A stretch of 64,000 nucleotides of DNA from Fictibacillus solisalsi (GTDB lineage Bacteria; Bacillota; Bacilli; Bacillales; Fictibacillaceae). The stretch covers positions 1 through 64,000 of the forward strand of contig NZ_FNHW01000004.1 of NCBI RefSeq assembly GCF_900103485.1, given 5' to 3'. The notes below the pieces were generated by a model. The model made no database searches and had not been told where the DNA came from. It was given only the letters and a program-made list of their open reading frames with translations. Position numbers and translations under genes: made by a program. Each line of letters starts with the position of its first letter. Positions within the stretch are counted from its first letter, which is position 1. Of the stretch, positions 30,054-39,900 are shown piece by piece.

Positions 30054-30099
30054 GCTTATATCATACTACTTTTTTCAAATTTTGTCAGCGTCCGTCCGT

Positions 30100-31389
30100 T
30101 TAAATACGGGCGATTAGGTCTTCCGCACAACGCTTCGCTTCAAACATCACTTTTTCTTCATCCATCGTCAGCAGTTCACGATGCTTCATGATCAATTTTC
30201 CATCTACCATGACTGAATCCACATCCTGTCCTGCGGCCGCGTACACTAAAAGGGAAGGATTCTGGTGGGCAGGAACAAGGTGGGGCTGGTTCATGTTCAT
30301 AAACAGCAGGTCTGCTTTTTTACCCACCTCAATGCTTCCGGTTTCTTGCCCGATTCCAAGAATTTCTGCTCCATTTTTCGTTGCCATCGTCAAGATTTCA
30401 TGAGCCGTCAATGCGGAAGCATCTTCCTGCAGCAGCTTCTGCATCCAGGCGGCAGCCTTCATCTCCATAAACATGTCCAGTGTACTCGCGCTGCCCGGTC
30501 CATCTGTTCCGAGACCAACCTTAATTCCCCCTTTGGCGAGCTCCACAAGATCCGCCGTGCCGCAGGCGAGCTTTGCATTACTCACCGGATTATGAATAAT
30601 TCCACCCGTGAGCCCTCCCAGTATGGACAGGTCGTCTTCCGTAAAATGCACGCCGTGAGCAAGATTGACACTCGTATGATCAAAAAAACCAGCCTGCTGC
30701 AGATATTGGACCGGACTCATGCCATGGCGCTCCTGGATCATATTCCGCTCATCCGCCGTTTCTGCGAGGTGGGTGTGCAGTGGTACGTCGAGTTCTTTTG
30801 CCAGGTTTACCGCATCCCTCAAAAAGTCTGGCGGACACATATAAGGAGAATGAGGCGCAATCATTACTGTGATTCTTCCATCGGCCTGTTTGTGCCACTT
30901 CTTCACAAGATTGCGAGATTCCTCGATACGGTCACTGTAATTCGAATCCATGGCGATCATACCCCGGGAAAGGGAGGCGCGAATGCCTGTTTCCTGCACA
31001 GCGGCTGCAATGGTATCCATATCAATGTACATGTCTGCATATGCCGTAGTTCCACTTTTTATCATTTCAGCAATGGACAGCATTGCTCCCCAGTACCGGT
31101 CCTCACTTGTCATTTTCATTTCCGCGGGCAGCATTTTTTTATTCAGCCACTCCATTAACGGAAGATCATCACTATAACAGCGAAGCAGCGACATCGGCGT
31201 ATGCTGATGTCCGTTGACGAGGCCGGGAAGGATTAAATAATCTTTCACATCCCATACTTCATGCTGGCCATATAACGGTTCAAGATTTCCGATGTCTTGA
31301 ATCGTGTTTCCTTCTATGAGCAAATCCTCCTGCCGTTCGCTCCACGTTCCGTTAGTTTCTATAAAATAGCGTGCATTCTTCAGAATCAA
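30100..31389 (-). CDS. Amidohydrolase, MTA/SAH deaminase type
   Basis: Metal-dependent deaminase of the TrzA/AtzA/MtaD group. TTG start at 31389 with AGGAGGG seven bases before it, giving 429 residues instead of the longer frame. Metal ligands are seen in VNGHQHTP, HTHLAETADE, NLAHGVHF and GTDGPGSAS. Typical substrates are 5'-methylthioadenosine, S-adenosylhomocysteine or 8-oxoguanine; the sequence does not decide. Close to the spermidine genes, which produce methylthioadenosine as by-product, so an MTA link is attractive but inferred. Confidence 0.88.
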   Translation of the reverse strand: MILKNARYFIETNGTWSERQEDLLIEGNTIQDIGNLEPLYGQHEVWDVKDYLILPGLVNGHQHTPMSLLRCYSDDLPLMEWLNKKMLPAEMKMTSEDRYWGAMLSIAEMIKSGTTAYADMYIDMDTIAAAVQETGIRASLSRGMIAMDSNYSDRIEESRNLVKKWHKQADGRITVMIAPHSPYMCPPDFLRDAVNLAKELDVPLHTHLAETADERNMIQERHGMSPVQYLQQAGFFDHTSVNLAHGVHFTEDDLSILGGLTGGIIHNPVSNAKLACGTADLVELAKGGIKVGLGTDGPGSASTLDMFMEMKAAAWMQKLLQEDASALTAHEILTMATKNGAEILGIGQETGSIEVGKKADLLFMNMNQPHLVPAHQNPSLLVYAAAGQDVDSVMVDGKLIMKHRELLTMDEEKVMFEAKRCAEDLIARI

Positions 31390-31515
31390 TGTGTAACCCT
31401 CCTGCTTTCCTTCGTTCGTTATGGAACTAGTATAACATTTTCCCCCTCTTCCCACGTTTAGAAGAGCTCTCATTCTCCCATACTAGAAACAGATCATCAT
31501 AAGGAGGGGTTTTTT

Positions 31516-33582
31516 GTGTCCTGGCTTAAACACTGGAAGGAGTATAACAGATTACAAAAAGTAAAATTGGCGGGCAAAGCGGCTGCCATTTTGTGTGCAG
31601 CCATGGCTGTTTGTCTGACAGGTGTACTTCTTTTGGCTAAATTTATGGGACCACCTCCTTTGCTTGTACCGCAAACCACCGTGATCCATTCGAGCAGCGG
31701 GGAAGAAATCGGGGAAATCAGCAACTCCGGGCAAAAGCGGACATGGGTGCCTCTGAATAAGATGAGCCCTGCTTTGATCGAAGCTACGCTTTCCATTGAA
31801 GACAAAAACTTTTATAATCATCACGGGTTTGATTTTAAACGGATTGCAGCAGCCCTTTTGGCGGACCTGAGGGCAGGGGCAAAAGTACAGGGAGCAAGCA
31901 CCATCACCCAGCAATTCGCACGGAATCTCTTTTTAACACATGAGAAGACCTGGCTGCGAAAAGGGATGGAGGCGTTTTATACCATCCGGCTGGAGATGAA
32001 TTATTCCAAGAATCAAATCCTTGAAGGCTATTTAAATACCATCTATTACGGCCATGGCACCTATGGAATTCAGAGCGCCTCCGCCTTTTATTTCGGAAAG
32101 GATGCGAGCCACCTCAGTGTTTCCGAGGCAGCCATGCTTGCCGGGGTGCCAAAAGGACCCGGCTATTACTCACCGGTTTATCATGAGGACCGGGCAAAAG
32201 AGCGGCAGGCGATCATTTTAAAAGCGATGGAGAACAATCGTTACCTGTCCAAAAAAGAAGTACGGGAAGCAGCCGCTGCACCGCTTACCATAGTTGCCGA
32301 AAAAGAGATGCAAAAGCCGAAAATTGCACCGTACTTCCAGGCCGAAGTGATGAAAGTACTCGAAAAAAAATTAAAAATGGATTCCAAACAGATCGAGCTT
32401 GGCGGCCTTCACATCTATACAACGCTCGATGTTTCCATGCAAAAGGCGGCAGAAAAGGAGATTGAAGAGAGAATCGATCCAGATTCTTCGATCCAAACCG
32501 CTCTGGTGTCCATGGATCCAAGAAACGGTGATGTAAAAGCGCTGGTTGGAGGAAGAAACTATGCCGAAAGCCCGTTTGACCGGGCTATCCAGGCAAAACG
32601 CGCCCCAGGCTCTACGTTTAAGCCATTTTTGTACTATACGGCGCTGAAAAACGGCTATACACCGTCGACTGCCATTAAAAGTGAGCCCACCTCCTTTGCC
32701 ATGGGAGACGGGCAGCAGGATTATGAACCGAAAAACTACAATAACCTGTATGCCTACGACTTTATTACCTTGTCCGAGGCACTTGCGTTATCGGACAACA
32801 TCTATGCGGTAAAAACCAACCTTTTTCTAGGCCCCAAAAAGTTGGTGAAGGCGGCACGGCAGTTTGGCATCAAAAGCCCTCTTGCCAGTGTTCCGTCACT
32901 TGCGCTTGGTACAAAAAACGTAAGCGTGATGGAAATGACCAACGCTTACAATCTTTTTGCCAATGGCGGCAAAAGGGTGGAACCTGTTTTTATCAAGGAA
33001 ATCACCGACAATAAAGGACGCGTTCTATATGAGCATCATTACAAACAAAAACAAGTGCTCGACAAAAAAGCAGCATTCGTCATGACCGATCTGATGAAAG
33101 GAATGTTTGATGAAAAGCTGAATGATTACGCTAAGGTTACGGGCGCGAGCATTGATCAATATTTAACCCGCCCGGCGGCCGGAAAATCGGGCTCTACACC
33201 GACTGACAGCTGGATGGTCGGATTTACGCCACAGCTCACGACCGGTGTCTGGATTGGATACGACCAGGGGAAAGAGATCAACCGGATTAATGACGGCAGC
33301 TATTCGAAGAAAATTTGGGTGCATTATATGGAAGATGCCTTAAAAGATGAACCCGCCATGGCGTTCAAGAAGCCAAAAGGGGTAGCAGGGGTGATGATCA
33401 ACCCGAAAAACGGGAAGCTTGCGACGAAAAATTGCCCGATCAAAAGGAAAACATATTATATTAAGGGGACCGAACCGACCGAATACTGCAATGAGCATGC
33501 CGGCGATCTTCCAATGGGCTCAGACGGCCTTGATCATAAACGAAAAGGCTGGTTCCAGAAAGTCTTCCCTTGGTGGCATTAG
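31516..33582 (+). CDS. pbpG: Class A penicillin-binding protein (PbpG/PBP2d-like)
   Basis: Bifunctional peptidoglycan polymerase, 688 residues. A cytoplasmic basic N-terminus and one membrane helix (about 18-44) are followed by a GT51 glycosyltransferase domain with Glu95 in SIEDKNFYNHHGFD and GASTITQQFARNLF, then a transpeptidase domain with SxxK in PGSTFKPF, SDN in ALSDNIYA and KSGST as the third motif. GTG start, AAGGAGGGG just upstream. The neighbourhood of speB/speE and ywhD matches B. subtilis ywhE/pbpG, which acts in the spore cortex and germ cell wall. Confidence 0.93.
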   Translation: MSWLKHWKEYNRLQKVKLAGKAAAILCAAMAVCLTGVLLLAKFMGPPPLLVPQTTVIHSSSGEEIGEISNSGQKRTWVPLNKMSPALIEATLSIEDKNFYNHHGFDFKRIAAALLADLRAGAKVQGASTITQQFARNLFLTHEKTWLRKGMEAFYTIRLEMNYSKNQILEGYLNTIYYGHGTYGIQSASAFYFGKDASHLSVSEAAMLAGVPKGPGYYSPVYHEDRAKERQAIILKAMENNRYLSKKEVREAAAAPLTIVAEKEMQKPKIAPYFQAEVMKVLEKKLKMDSKQIELGGLHIYTTLDVSMQKAAEKEIEERIDPDSSIQTALVSMDPRNGDVKALVGGRNYAESPFDRAIQAKRAPGSTFKPFLYYTALKNGYTPSTAIKSEPTSFAMGDGQQDYEPKNYNNLYAYDFITLSEALALSDNIYAVKTNLFLGPKKLVKAARQFGIKSPLASVPSLALGTKNVSVMEMTNAYNLFANGGKRVEPVFIKEITDNKGRVLYEHHYKQKQVLDKKAAFVMTDLMKGMFDEKLNDYAKVTGASIDQYLTRPAAGKSGSTPTDSWMVGFTPQLTTGVWIGYDQGKEINRINDGSYSKKIWVHYMEDALKDEPAMAFKKPKGVAGVMINPKNGKLATKNCPIKRKTYYIKGTEPTEYCNEHAGDLPMGSDGLDHKRKGWFQKVFPWWH

Positions 33583-33626
33583 AAATCGGGTGGACTTTGG
33601 GTGAATATTGCGTATGCGGGGGCAGA

Positions 33627-33750
33627 TTAGTTGCGGTTCGACATGATTTAGTTGCGGTATCGGCTCAATTAGTTGCGGTTCGACACCATTTAGTTGCGGT
33701 AATTGGCCATTTAGTTGCGGTTCGACACGATTTACTTGCATATCACATCA
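33627..33750. repeat. 21-bp tandem repeat array, six units
   Basis: TTAGTTGCGG starts at 33627, 33648, 33669, 33690 and 33711, exactly 21 bases apart; a sixth decayed unit TTACTTGCA starts at 33732. Units 1, 3 and 5 continue TTCGACA, while units 2, 4 and 6 continue with other bases, so there is also a 42-bp higher order. The period keeps a plus-strand frame open (LVAVRHD-like), which is an artefact of 7-codon repeats. No spacer-repeat pattern of a CRISPR is present. It sits 45 bases after pbpG. Confidence 0.9.
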
Positions 33751-33785
33751 TTTTCATAAATGTTTATCTAAGAGAAGGTGCTCAG

Positions 33786-33962
33786 GACGTAAAAGACTTC
33801 ATTGAACAGGTGATTGTAGTACAAGGTGCGAGGCTCCAGCAGGAGATGCGGGACAGGTGGGACCAGGAAGGCGCTTGTGCCTGATGGGCAGAGCGCCCGC
33901 CCTGCGAAAGTTGGCGTTTACGCCGGTAAAAGCGAGCATCCTGGAACGCAAATCAACTACTT
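33786..33962 (-). repeat. Dispersed intergenic repeat, copy A
   Basis: Read on the minus strand it begins GTAGTTGATTTGCGTTCCAG, then GCTCGCTTTTACCGGCGTAA, and ends near CCTCGCACCTTG and a region like TTCAATGAAGTCTTTTACG. The same order and wording occurs at 43862-44054 and, changed inside, at 62881-63115. It has no gene. The middle is diverged from the other copies. Confidence 0.75.
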
Positions 33963-33996
33963 CTCAGCTTACTAAACCTCACAAAGCCAACACAAA

Positions 33997-34042
33997 ATAA
34001 ACAGCCCGGGTGCTCACGAAGAGCTCCCGGGCTGCTTATTGT
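33997..34042 (-). terminator. Probable ywhD terminator
   Basis: AGCCCGGG pairs with CCCGGGCT around an 18-base loop and the minus strand continues TTTATTTTG. It lies about 110 bases after the ywhD stop. Confidence 0.6.
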
Positions 34043-34148
34043 CCTAGCAACATTGTGTGTGCAATGCTAGCTTCAGTTTACTGTATGAACGAGAATTGTC
34101 ACAAGTTATTTATAAAATGTTCAAAAAGAGTTCATAACTCTTCCAATT

Positions 34149-34679
34149 TTATGGCAATAATTTCCTGACTTCGGCAGAAGAACGATTAAACATCGCTTCA
34201 TCGTGATTTTTTAGAAACTCTCCAAGCAGCTTTTTGGACTTGTCATCCATATCGTCCACCATGACATGGCCTTTCAGCGATTTATCCATACGGTTTACAT
34301 GCTCCGGCAGGCTTTTATAGCCCCGGCGCGCCTCGGCGTCAATCTGCATTTCACAACCGGTTACACCATAGTAGTATGGGCCTTCTTCATTTCTGTTGAT
34401 CGTTACCCAAACGAGCCAGTACGGCCGTGGGTTTGGTGTATTGGAGCGGTCAGGTGTAAATTTAATCCGTTTTTCGATGTCGCTTCTGGCGTGCATGGCA
34501 CCCATATCGACATAGGCGTCACCGTCTACAGGATCCACGATGACCGGAGTCATATGGTCCAGGCTTAATGCACCTACACCATAGCCGCCATGGCCACTGG
34601 TAGAATCTCCGCTTAATATAGTGAAGCCCATTCCTTTTTTATTTTTATCTGGATTAGATCCGAAAATATCCTTCATCAT
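34149..34679 (-). CDS. ywhD: YwhD family protein
   Basis: Soluble 176-residue protein of the YwhD family, known only from bacilli and without assigned function. Recognisable stretches are FTILSGDSTSGHGGYG, GDAYVDMGAMHARSDIEK, YWLVWVTINR and the conserved GVTGCEM. GGGAGG lies three to six bases before two adjacent ATG codons. Position after pbpG is as in B. subtilis. Confidence 0.88.
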   Translation of the reverse strand: MMKDIFGSNPDKNKKGMGFTILSGDSTSGHGGYGVGALSLDHMTPVIVDPVDGDAYVDMGAMHARSDIEKRIKFTPDRSNTPNPRPYWLVWVTINRNEEGPYYYGVTGCEMQIDAEARRGYKSLPEHVNRMDKSLKGHVMVDDMDDKSKKLLGEFLKNHDEAMFNRSSAEVRKLLP

Positions 34680-34833
34680 AAACCTCCCGAGATCACATCA
34701 ATTCTGTTTTTATTTTACCACAAATCTCTCCGTTTTAAGTCCCCAAGCCTCTCCCGCCTAGTATCACATACCTTAAAAGGGGCAAGAATACATAAGGATA
34801 AAGCGAATAAATGGGTTGCATCGAAACTTAAAA

Positions 34834-34870
34834 ACGAATATTATAATTAAGTATTTAAAAATCGTTCGTA
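34834..34870 (+). promoter_or_regulatory. Paired PurBox (PurR operator) and promoter of the purine permease
   Basis: ACGAATATTA (34834-34843) and the inverted TCGTTCGTA (34862-34870) are separated by 18 bases, the same geometry as the two PurBoxes of the B. subtilis pur operon. A TATAAT (34842-34847) lies inside. No purine riboswitch is seen in the short leader. Confidence 0.6.
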
Positions 34871-34887
34871 TTTTTGGAGGTACATCC

Positions 34888-36201
34888 ATGTTTTCTTCTT
34901 TCTTTAAACTAAAAGAACGCGGAACAACCGCAAAACAAGAAGTGATTGCAGGAATCACAACTTTTTTGACCATGGTCTATATTGTTGTCGTCAATCCGAT
35001 CGTGCTTCATTCAGCTGGTGTTCCGTTTAATACAGTCTTTATGGCAACCATCATCGCTACTGTGGTCGGAACCTTGTGGATGGCCCTGTTCGCCAACCTG
35101 CCGATTGCCATTGCTCCCGGTATGGGACTGAATGCTTATTTCGCCTTTTCCGTGGTAGGCACGCACACCAACATTTCCTACCAGACGGCATTTGGAGCAG
35201 TTTTTGTCGCTGGTATTATCTTTGTTATTTTGTCACTGACACCATTTCGCGAAAAATTGATTGAAGCCATTCCCGCCAATTTAAAGTACGGGATTACCGC
35301 AGGAATCGGCCTTTTTATCGCCTTTATCGGCATGCGAATGACCGGTATTATTACCGCCCATAAAGAAAATTTGGTGGCGCTCGGTGATCTTCATTCTCCA
35401 TCTGTTATGCTTGCTTTGGCAGGTTTGGCGATTACGCTTATTCTGATGGCACTCAATGTCAACGGCGCTCTTTTCTTCGGAATGATCATTACTGGAATTA
35501 TTGCATATTTTACACATCAGTTAAAATTTAATGGTTTTATGTCTGTCCCTGCAATGCCGAAAGAATTATTTATCTTCGGCAACCCGCTGACCGCCTTTGC
35601 TGATGTGTTTCAGTATGGACTGTTTGCAGTGGTTTTCTCCTTCCTGCTCGTCACCATTTTTGATACAACAGGAACAATGGTCGGTGTCGCCGAACAGGCT
35701 GGTTTAATGAAAAATAACAAAATGCCGAAAGCACGTGAAGCACTCCTTGCCGATTCCGTAGCAACAACAGTAGGTGCCGCGCTCGGGACAAGCCCGACAA
35801 GCGCCTATATTGAATCAACTTCAGGCGTTGCGGTCGGCGGCCGTACTGGATTAACTTCGGTAACCGTTGCTGTACTTTTTATAATTGCGGCCTTTTTCTC
35901 GCCACTGGTAAGTGCCATTTCTGGTCTTTCAGCCATCACAGCACCGACATTGATTATCGTCGGCAGCCTGATGCTCGGAGCGCTTGGTAAAATTAAATGG
36001 GAACAGCTGGACGAAGCGTTCCCTGCGTTTATCATTATTTTGACTATGCCTCTGACATCAAGCATCGCAACCGGAATTGCATTTGGCTTTATTTCCTACC
36101 CGCTGCTAAAAATTGCCCGCGGGAAGTGGCGAGAAGTTCCATTCCTTGTTTATTTGTTTGCTGTATTGTTTTTCTATCAGCTCGCATTTTTACCTCATTA
36201 A
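34888..36201 (+). CDS. pbuG: Guanine/hypoxanthine permease, NCS2/AzgA type
   Basis: Integral membrane purine transporter of about 437 residues from the ATG at 34888, seven bases after GGAGG. Many hydrophobic segments (12-14 expected), the motifs GITTFLTMVYIVVVNP, APGMGLNAYFAF and DTTGTMVGVAEQAG and GTSPTSAYIESTSGVAVGGRTG are those of AzgA-like proteins. B. subtilis has two, PbuG and PbuO; the symbol is chosen by general likeness and could be pbuO. PurR regulation is suggested by the upstream boxes. Confidence 0.88.
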   Translation: MFSSFFKLKERGTTAKQEVIAGITTFLTMVYIVVVNPIVLHSAGVPFNTVFMATIIATVVGTLWMALFANLPIAIAPGMGLNAYFAFSVVGTHTNISYQTAFGAVFVAGIIFVILSLTPFREKLIEAIPANLKYGITAGIGLFIAFIGMRMTGIITAHKENLVALGDLHSPSVMLALAGLAITLILMALNVNGALFFGMIITGIIAYFTHQLKFNGFMSVPAMPKELFIFGNPLTAFADVFQYGLFAVVFSFLLVTIFDTTGTMVGVAEQAGLMKNNKMPKAREALLADSVATTVGAALGTSPTSAYIESTSGVAVGGRTGLTSVTVAVLFIIAAFFSPLVSAISGLSAITAPTLIIVGSLMLGALGKIKWEQLDEAFPAFIIILTMPLTSSIATGIAFGFISYPLLKIARGKWREVPFLVYLFAVLFFYQLAFLPH

Positions 36202-36207
36202 TCCAAC

Positions 36208-36248
36208 AAAAAAAGCAGGCTTCCTAAAGGGAGGCCTGCTTTTTTTCT
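36208..36248. terminator. Bidirectional terminator after the purine permease
   Basis: AAAAAAAGCAGGC pairs with GCCTGCTTTTTTT, with an inner TTCC..GGGA extension. It serves both the permease and the minus-strand small membrane protein. Confidence 0.88.
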
Positions 36249-36496
36249 TTTTTCGGCCAAACCGTATAGCTAAAGCTGATGACAAAGTCATCAGCTAAAA
36301 CGATCGACCAAAGATAAATGGTTCTTGCCAGCACTTCTGTTCGTGCCGGATCTCCAATCAACAGAATCATTAAGCCAAGCAGGGAACAACCGATACTCCA
36401 CAAAAGGAGATGGCGCAGCCAGCCCTCCCGCTCTTGTCTCGCATGGTCACGGCCATACTTCACCTTTTCCGGTTTACAGCTTCTTGCGTTTTCCAT
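36224..36496 (-). CDS. Hypothetical small membrane protein
   Basis: About 90 residues with two membrane helices (LLLWSIGCSLLGLMILLIG and TIYLWSIVLADDFVISFSY) and charged ends. I do not recognise the family. The ATG at 36496 has no clear binding site and lies inside sequence antisense to the remnant TetR gene, so the original 5' end may have been lost or replaced by a deletion; GTG further in is another possible start. Its stop is inside the shared terminator. Confidence 0.5.
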   Translation of the reverse strand: MENARSCKPEKVKYGRDHARQEREGWLRHLLLWSIGCSLLGLMILLIGDPARTEVLARTIYLWSIVLADDFVISFSYTVWPKKEKKQASL

Positions 36497-36914
36497 GGAG
36501 CTAGTATCTGACCGGGTGCAAGAAAGAATCAGCAAATCGACATATGGCGGGCCGCCTCTTGAAGCGATGAAGGCGGTACTGCTCGAAGTACTGCCGGTGG
36601 ATGAGGAGAGAAAATTGGAAATGGAGGTGTGGTTCGCATTTATGGCCAGATCGCTCTCCGACCCCGCTCTGCACGAGCTTGGAACCCGGTTTTTTCATGA
36701 AATGAGAGAGGGGATGCTCCAAATCACCCAAGGATTAAAGGAACTTGAGCTGGCCCGGCCAGGACTTGATGCGGAATTGGAAGCAGACAGGCTGATGGTG
36801 TTTATCGACGGCCTGGCGCTGCATATGATCCTTCATCCATCGCATTACCCTCTTGACTATTGTGAAGAAATGGTTACAGGGCATTTGAAGTCCCTATGCC
36901 GGACACAAACATAA
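36476..36914 (+). pseudogene. TetR-family regulator lacking its DNA-binding domain
   Basis: The readable frame from about QLLAFSMELVSDRVQERI to the stop is a typical TetR C-terminal ligand domain (FAFMARSLSDPALHELG, LMVFIDGLALHMILHP), with residues that normally follow the helix-turn-helix and the KEELL turn. The first 50 or so residues are missing; in their place lies the head of the minus-strand membrane protein gene. No binding site precedes the ATG at 36494. A deletion that fused two genes is the simplest explanation. Confidence 0.7.
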
Positions 36915-36957
36915 AAAGAAGCCTGCTGATCACCATGCAGCAGGGCTTCTTTTTGTG
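36912..36957. terminator. Bidirectional terminator, TetR remnant / subtilase
   Basis: AAAAAGAAGCCTGCTG pairs with CAGCAGGGCTTCTTTTT around a 9-base loop. It is 10 bases after the subtilase stop on the minus strand. Confidence 0.88.
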
Positions 36958-36965
36958 CAAAAATG

Positions 36966-39900
36966 CTAGTTGATATTCAGTTTTCCTTTTGCTATCTCAC
37001 TTGCCGTGTTGCCGTAATCGTCTTTCGCTCTGACTTCCACCGTTGCTCCCGTTGCCCTTACGTTGGACGTTGCTGTGTAGTACCCCTCATAGTGGCCAGG
37101 AGACGTTTCGCGCATTGGCAGCTCTGTGGCGTTGCTTGTAGCTGCCTTCGTGTTTGTCAAAGGCATGTGGATTACAAATGTCGCATCCAGATCTTCTGAA
37201 CTGTCAAACTCGATTTTAACGGATTGGCCGACCTTCAGACTCTTATTTTTATCCGGCATTACATTCTCGAGGACCAGCTCTTCATACTGGGCGTAGACGG
37301 TGACCTTTCTGGTTACTGCATTGCCCGCTTTATCTGTCGCTTTTACCTTGATTACATTTTCACCAAGATCAAGCATCATGCGGTAAGAATAGGTTCCATC
37401 ATCTTTCACGGTTACTTTCTTTCCGTTTACTTTCACAGAATCAAGGTTTTCCTCTGTAACCTTCCCTTTTACTGTAACCGTTTCTTTATTTGTCTTTAAT
37501 CCGTTTGCAGGGCTGTCGATGGTCAACTCCGGTTTTTTCTGATCCAGTGTAACTTTTACCGGAGCGGATTCATCCGTGCTTCCGCGGTCTGTTACAACTT
37601 TGGCGGTCAGCACATTCTCCCCGTTTGAAAGCGTCACATCACCTGCAAATTTGCCGTCCTCACCAGCTGTTGCTTCTGCCGCTTTCTTACCGTCCTTCAA
37701 AATATGGACATTAACGCCAGGAACGGTTTGCCCTTCTACTTTTACAGTGTCTTGGTTGGTAAAGCTGCCGTCCGCCGGAGAGGTAATCACCGGAGCAGTG
37801 ACTTCATAGTCCACCAGGGCACGAATCATGTAATTTCCTTCATCAGCCGGGGATGGCGACCAGGCTCCACCAACATATTGCCAGCTTCGTCCAGCATTTG
37901 TTCCGTTTTCATCGGTTCCAAGACCAGGGGCATTTGGATTCGGGTCCGCCTGGAAGTAGACCATATAAAAGTCGCCTGTCACCTGAATGCCGTAGCTGGA
38001 AAGATCAACCGTCGTCCAGTCACCGTTTCTTTGTGCAGAGAAATTGATTGGACCGGCAAGCTTTTTACCAGGGGCGCCCTCAGGGCCGCTCGCATCATAA
38101 ACAGCCACTTGTGCTTTATTTCCGCCCGGTACCGGCCATTCCGTATCCCAGAAGCGGAACTTACCGCCTGTTACTACCGCCTGGTCCTTGCCGGCAGGCA
38201 GTGACATTTTAACCGCCCAGCCGTTACCAGCGTCATAGAAGGCATGAGCGTTTTCTGCTGTGCCATCATCATAGGCGATTTCTCCACCAGGTGCTGTAAT
38301 AAACGGTTTAAGCGCGAAATCTTTGTCTGTGGTTTCATTTCCCTTAACGGTTACCTGGGTATCTTCTCCGTAATATCCAGTAGCCATAACTTTAAGGGTA
38401 TAGGTTCCTTCATATGCTGTTAAGCTGTAATTGCCATTTTCATCAGTTTTTACCGGCTGAACAGCAGCGTCTTCCACCACATAAACCGTGGCATCCTTAA
38501 TCGGTGCACCCGTTTGTTCATTCGTTACCGTACCGGAGATCGTACCTTTAGGGATCTCTTCGAGTACGAAGTTCTTAACCACTTCTCCATCCGCAGGAAT
38601 GCTGGCATTTTGCTGAGCCGAACGGTAGCCGTAGGACTCGGCAACAAGGGTATAATCACCTGCTGCGTGGGTCAGAGAGTAGGTGCCGTTTGCAGGGTTG
38701 GTTGTTGTTGAACGTCCGGTTTCCAGCACACTGACAACAGCTGGAATTGGAAGGCCGTTCGGTGCAGCCACTAGCCCTTTTCCTTCAGCTTTCTTGATTT
38801 TCAGCGTGTTGACAGGCTGAATCTTGCTTGGATCCACTTGTTCTTTCGCTGATGCCTTCACATCTGCCTCTGTTTTCTGTTTGCCCGTATCTTTCAGTGT
38901 AGTTGGAGCAGCAGCAAGTTTAACGTCATCCAAATACCAGCCTGGCTTGACCACACTGCCATCCGTTTTTAGGTTGAAGGCCACATAGATACGCTGATTG
39001 GCATATGCAGATAAATCAACCTGCCCGTTAATCCATGCATTACTCTTGTTCGTGAATCGTGCTTTTTCTGTCCAGTTTTGCTGATCGGTTGAAACGAATA
39101 CTTGAGCATAGTCATAGTTGTTTTCAATGTCGTACCAATGTTTGAACTGTAGGTATGCCGGACCGTCTCCCAGGTCGATAGGCGGCATTTTCAGCGCCAT
39201 GTTTGCGCTGTTGTCGTAATTGCCGTCAAGATTGGTCGCGTATACTTTTGTGCCTGATGCAGCATTACCAGGTCCTGAAGTTGGTGTTCCCCATTCCCAG
39301 GTGTTAAGAGTACCTGAAGACGTCCATCCCACCGGCTCTGATTCAAAATCAGCCGAATAACCGACACTGATTCCTGGAAGTACATTTACGTTATAGGAAT
39401 CAGTCGTTACTTCATGCTGGCCAAAGTCAACAATCTTCCATCGGTATGTCATGGATGGGACAGCAATCGCATCACCAGGAAGGATTGCGGTATAGGTGCC
39501 TTCCTCATAATTCCCGCCGGATCGATCCGCTTCAATAGACTGCCAATTTCCGTCACGATCTTGATATTGGAGAGTTACAGAGGATATGCTGATGTTGTCT
39601 TTCGCTGTGATGGTGAGCGGAAGATCCATACCCGCATAAGTTTCTTGAGGGGCTTCATGCGTGTAGGTTGGTGCTTCTGAATCCACTCCCTCTTTTAAAA
39701 CGGTTCCTTTTACTTTACCGAGCCCGCTGATGATGGAAGATACAGCATCGAACACGTTCAGAAGTCCGTGTCCATATCCATTGTTCGGGCTTTCAGGATA
39801 ATCATTATCTGTTAAAGGAACAGATGTTTCTTTAAGTATCTGTTCAATGTCAGCTACCGAAAGACTGGCATTTATCTGCCTTAGAAGCGCTACAGCTGCT

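Noticed and set aside
30265-31158. 297-residue plus-strand frame
   Set aside because: Antisense to the amidohydrolase, whose motifs are certain.
33627-33750. CRISPR array
   Set aside because: Units are 21 bases head to tail without unique spacers of constant length, and no cas genes are near.
33570-33884. 104-residue frame with LVAVRHD-like repeats
   Set aside because: Produced by the 21-bp (seven-codon) tandem repeat; no binding site.
34816-34887. Purine riboswitch before the permease
   Set aside because: Leader between promoter and start is about 35 bases, too short for an aptamer and expression platform.
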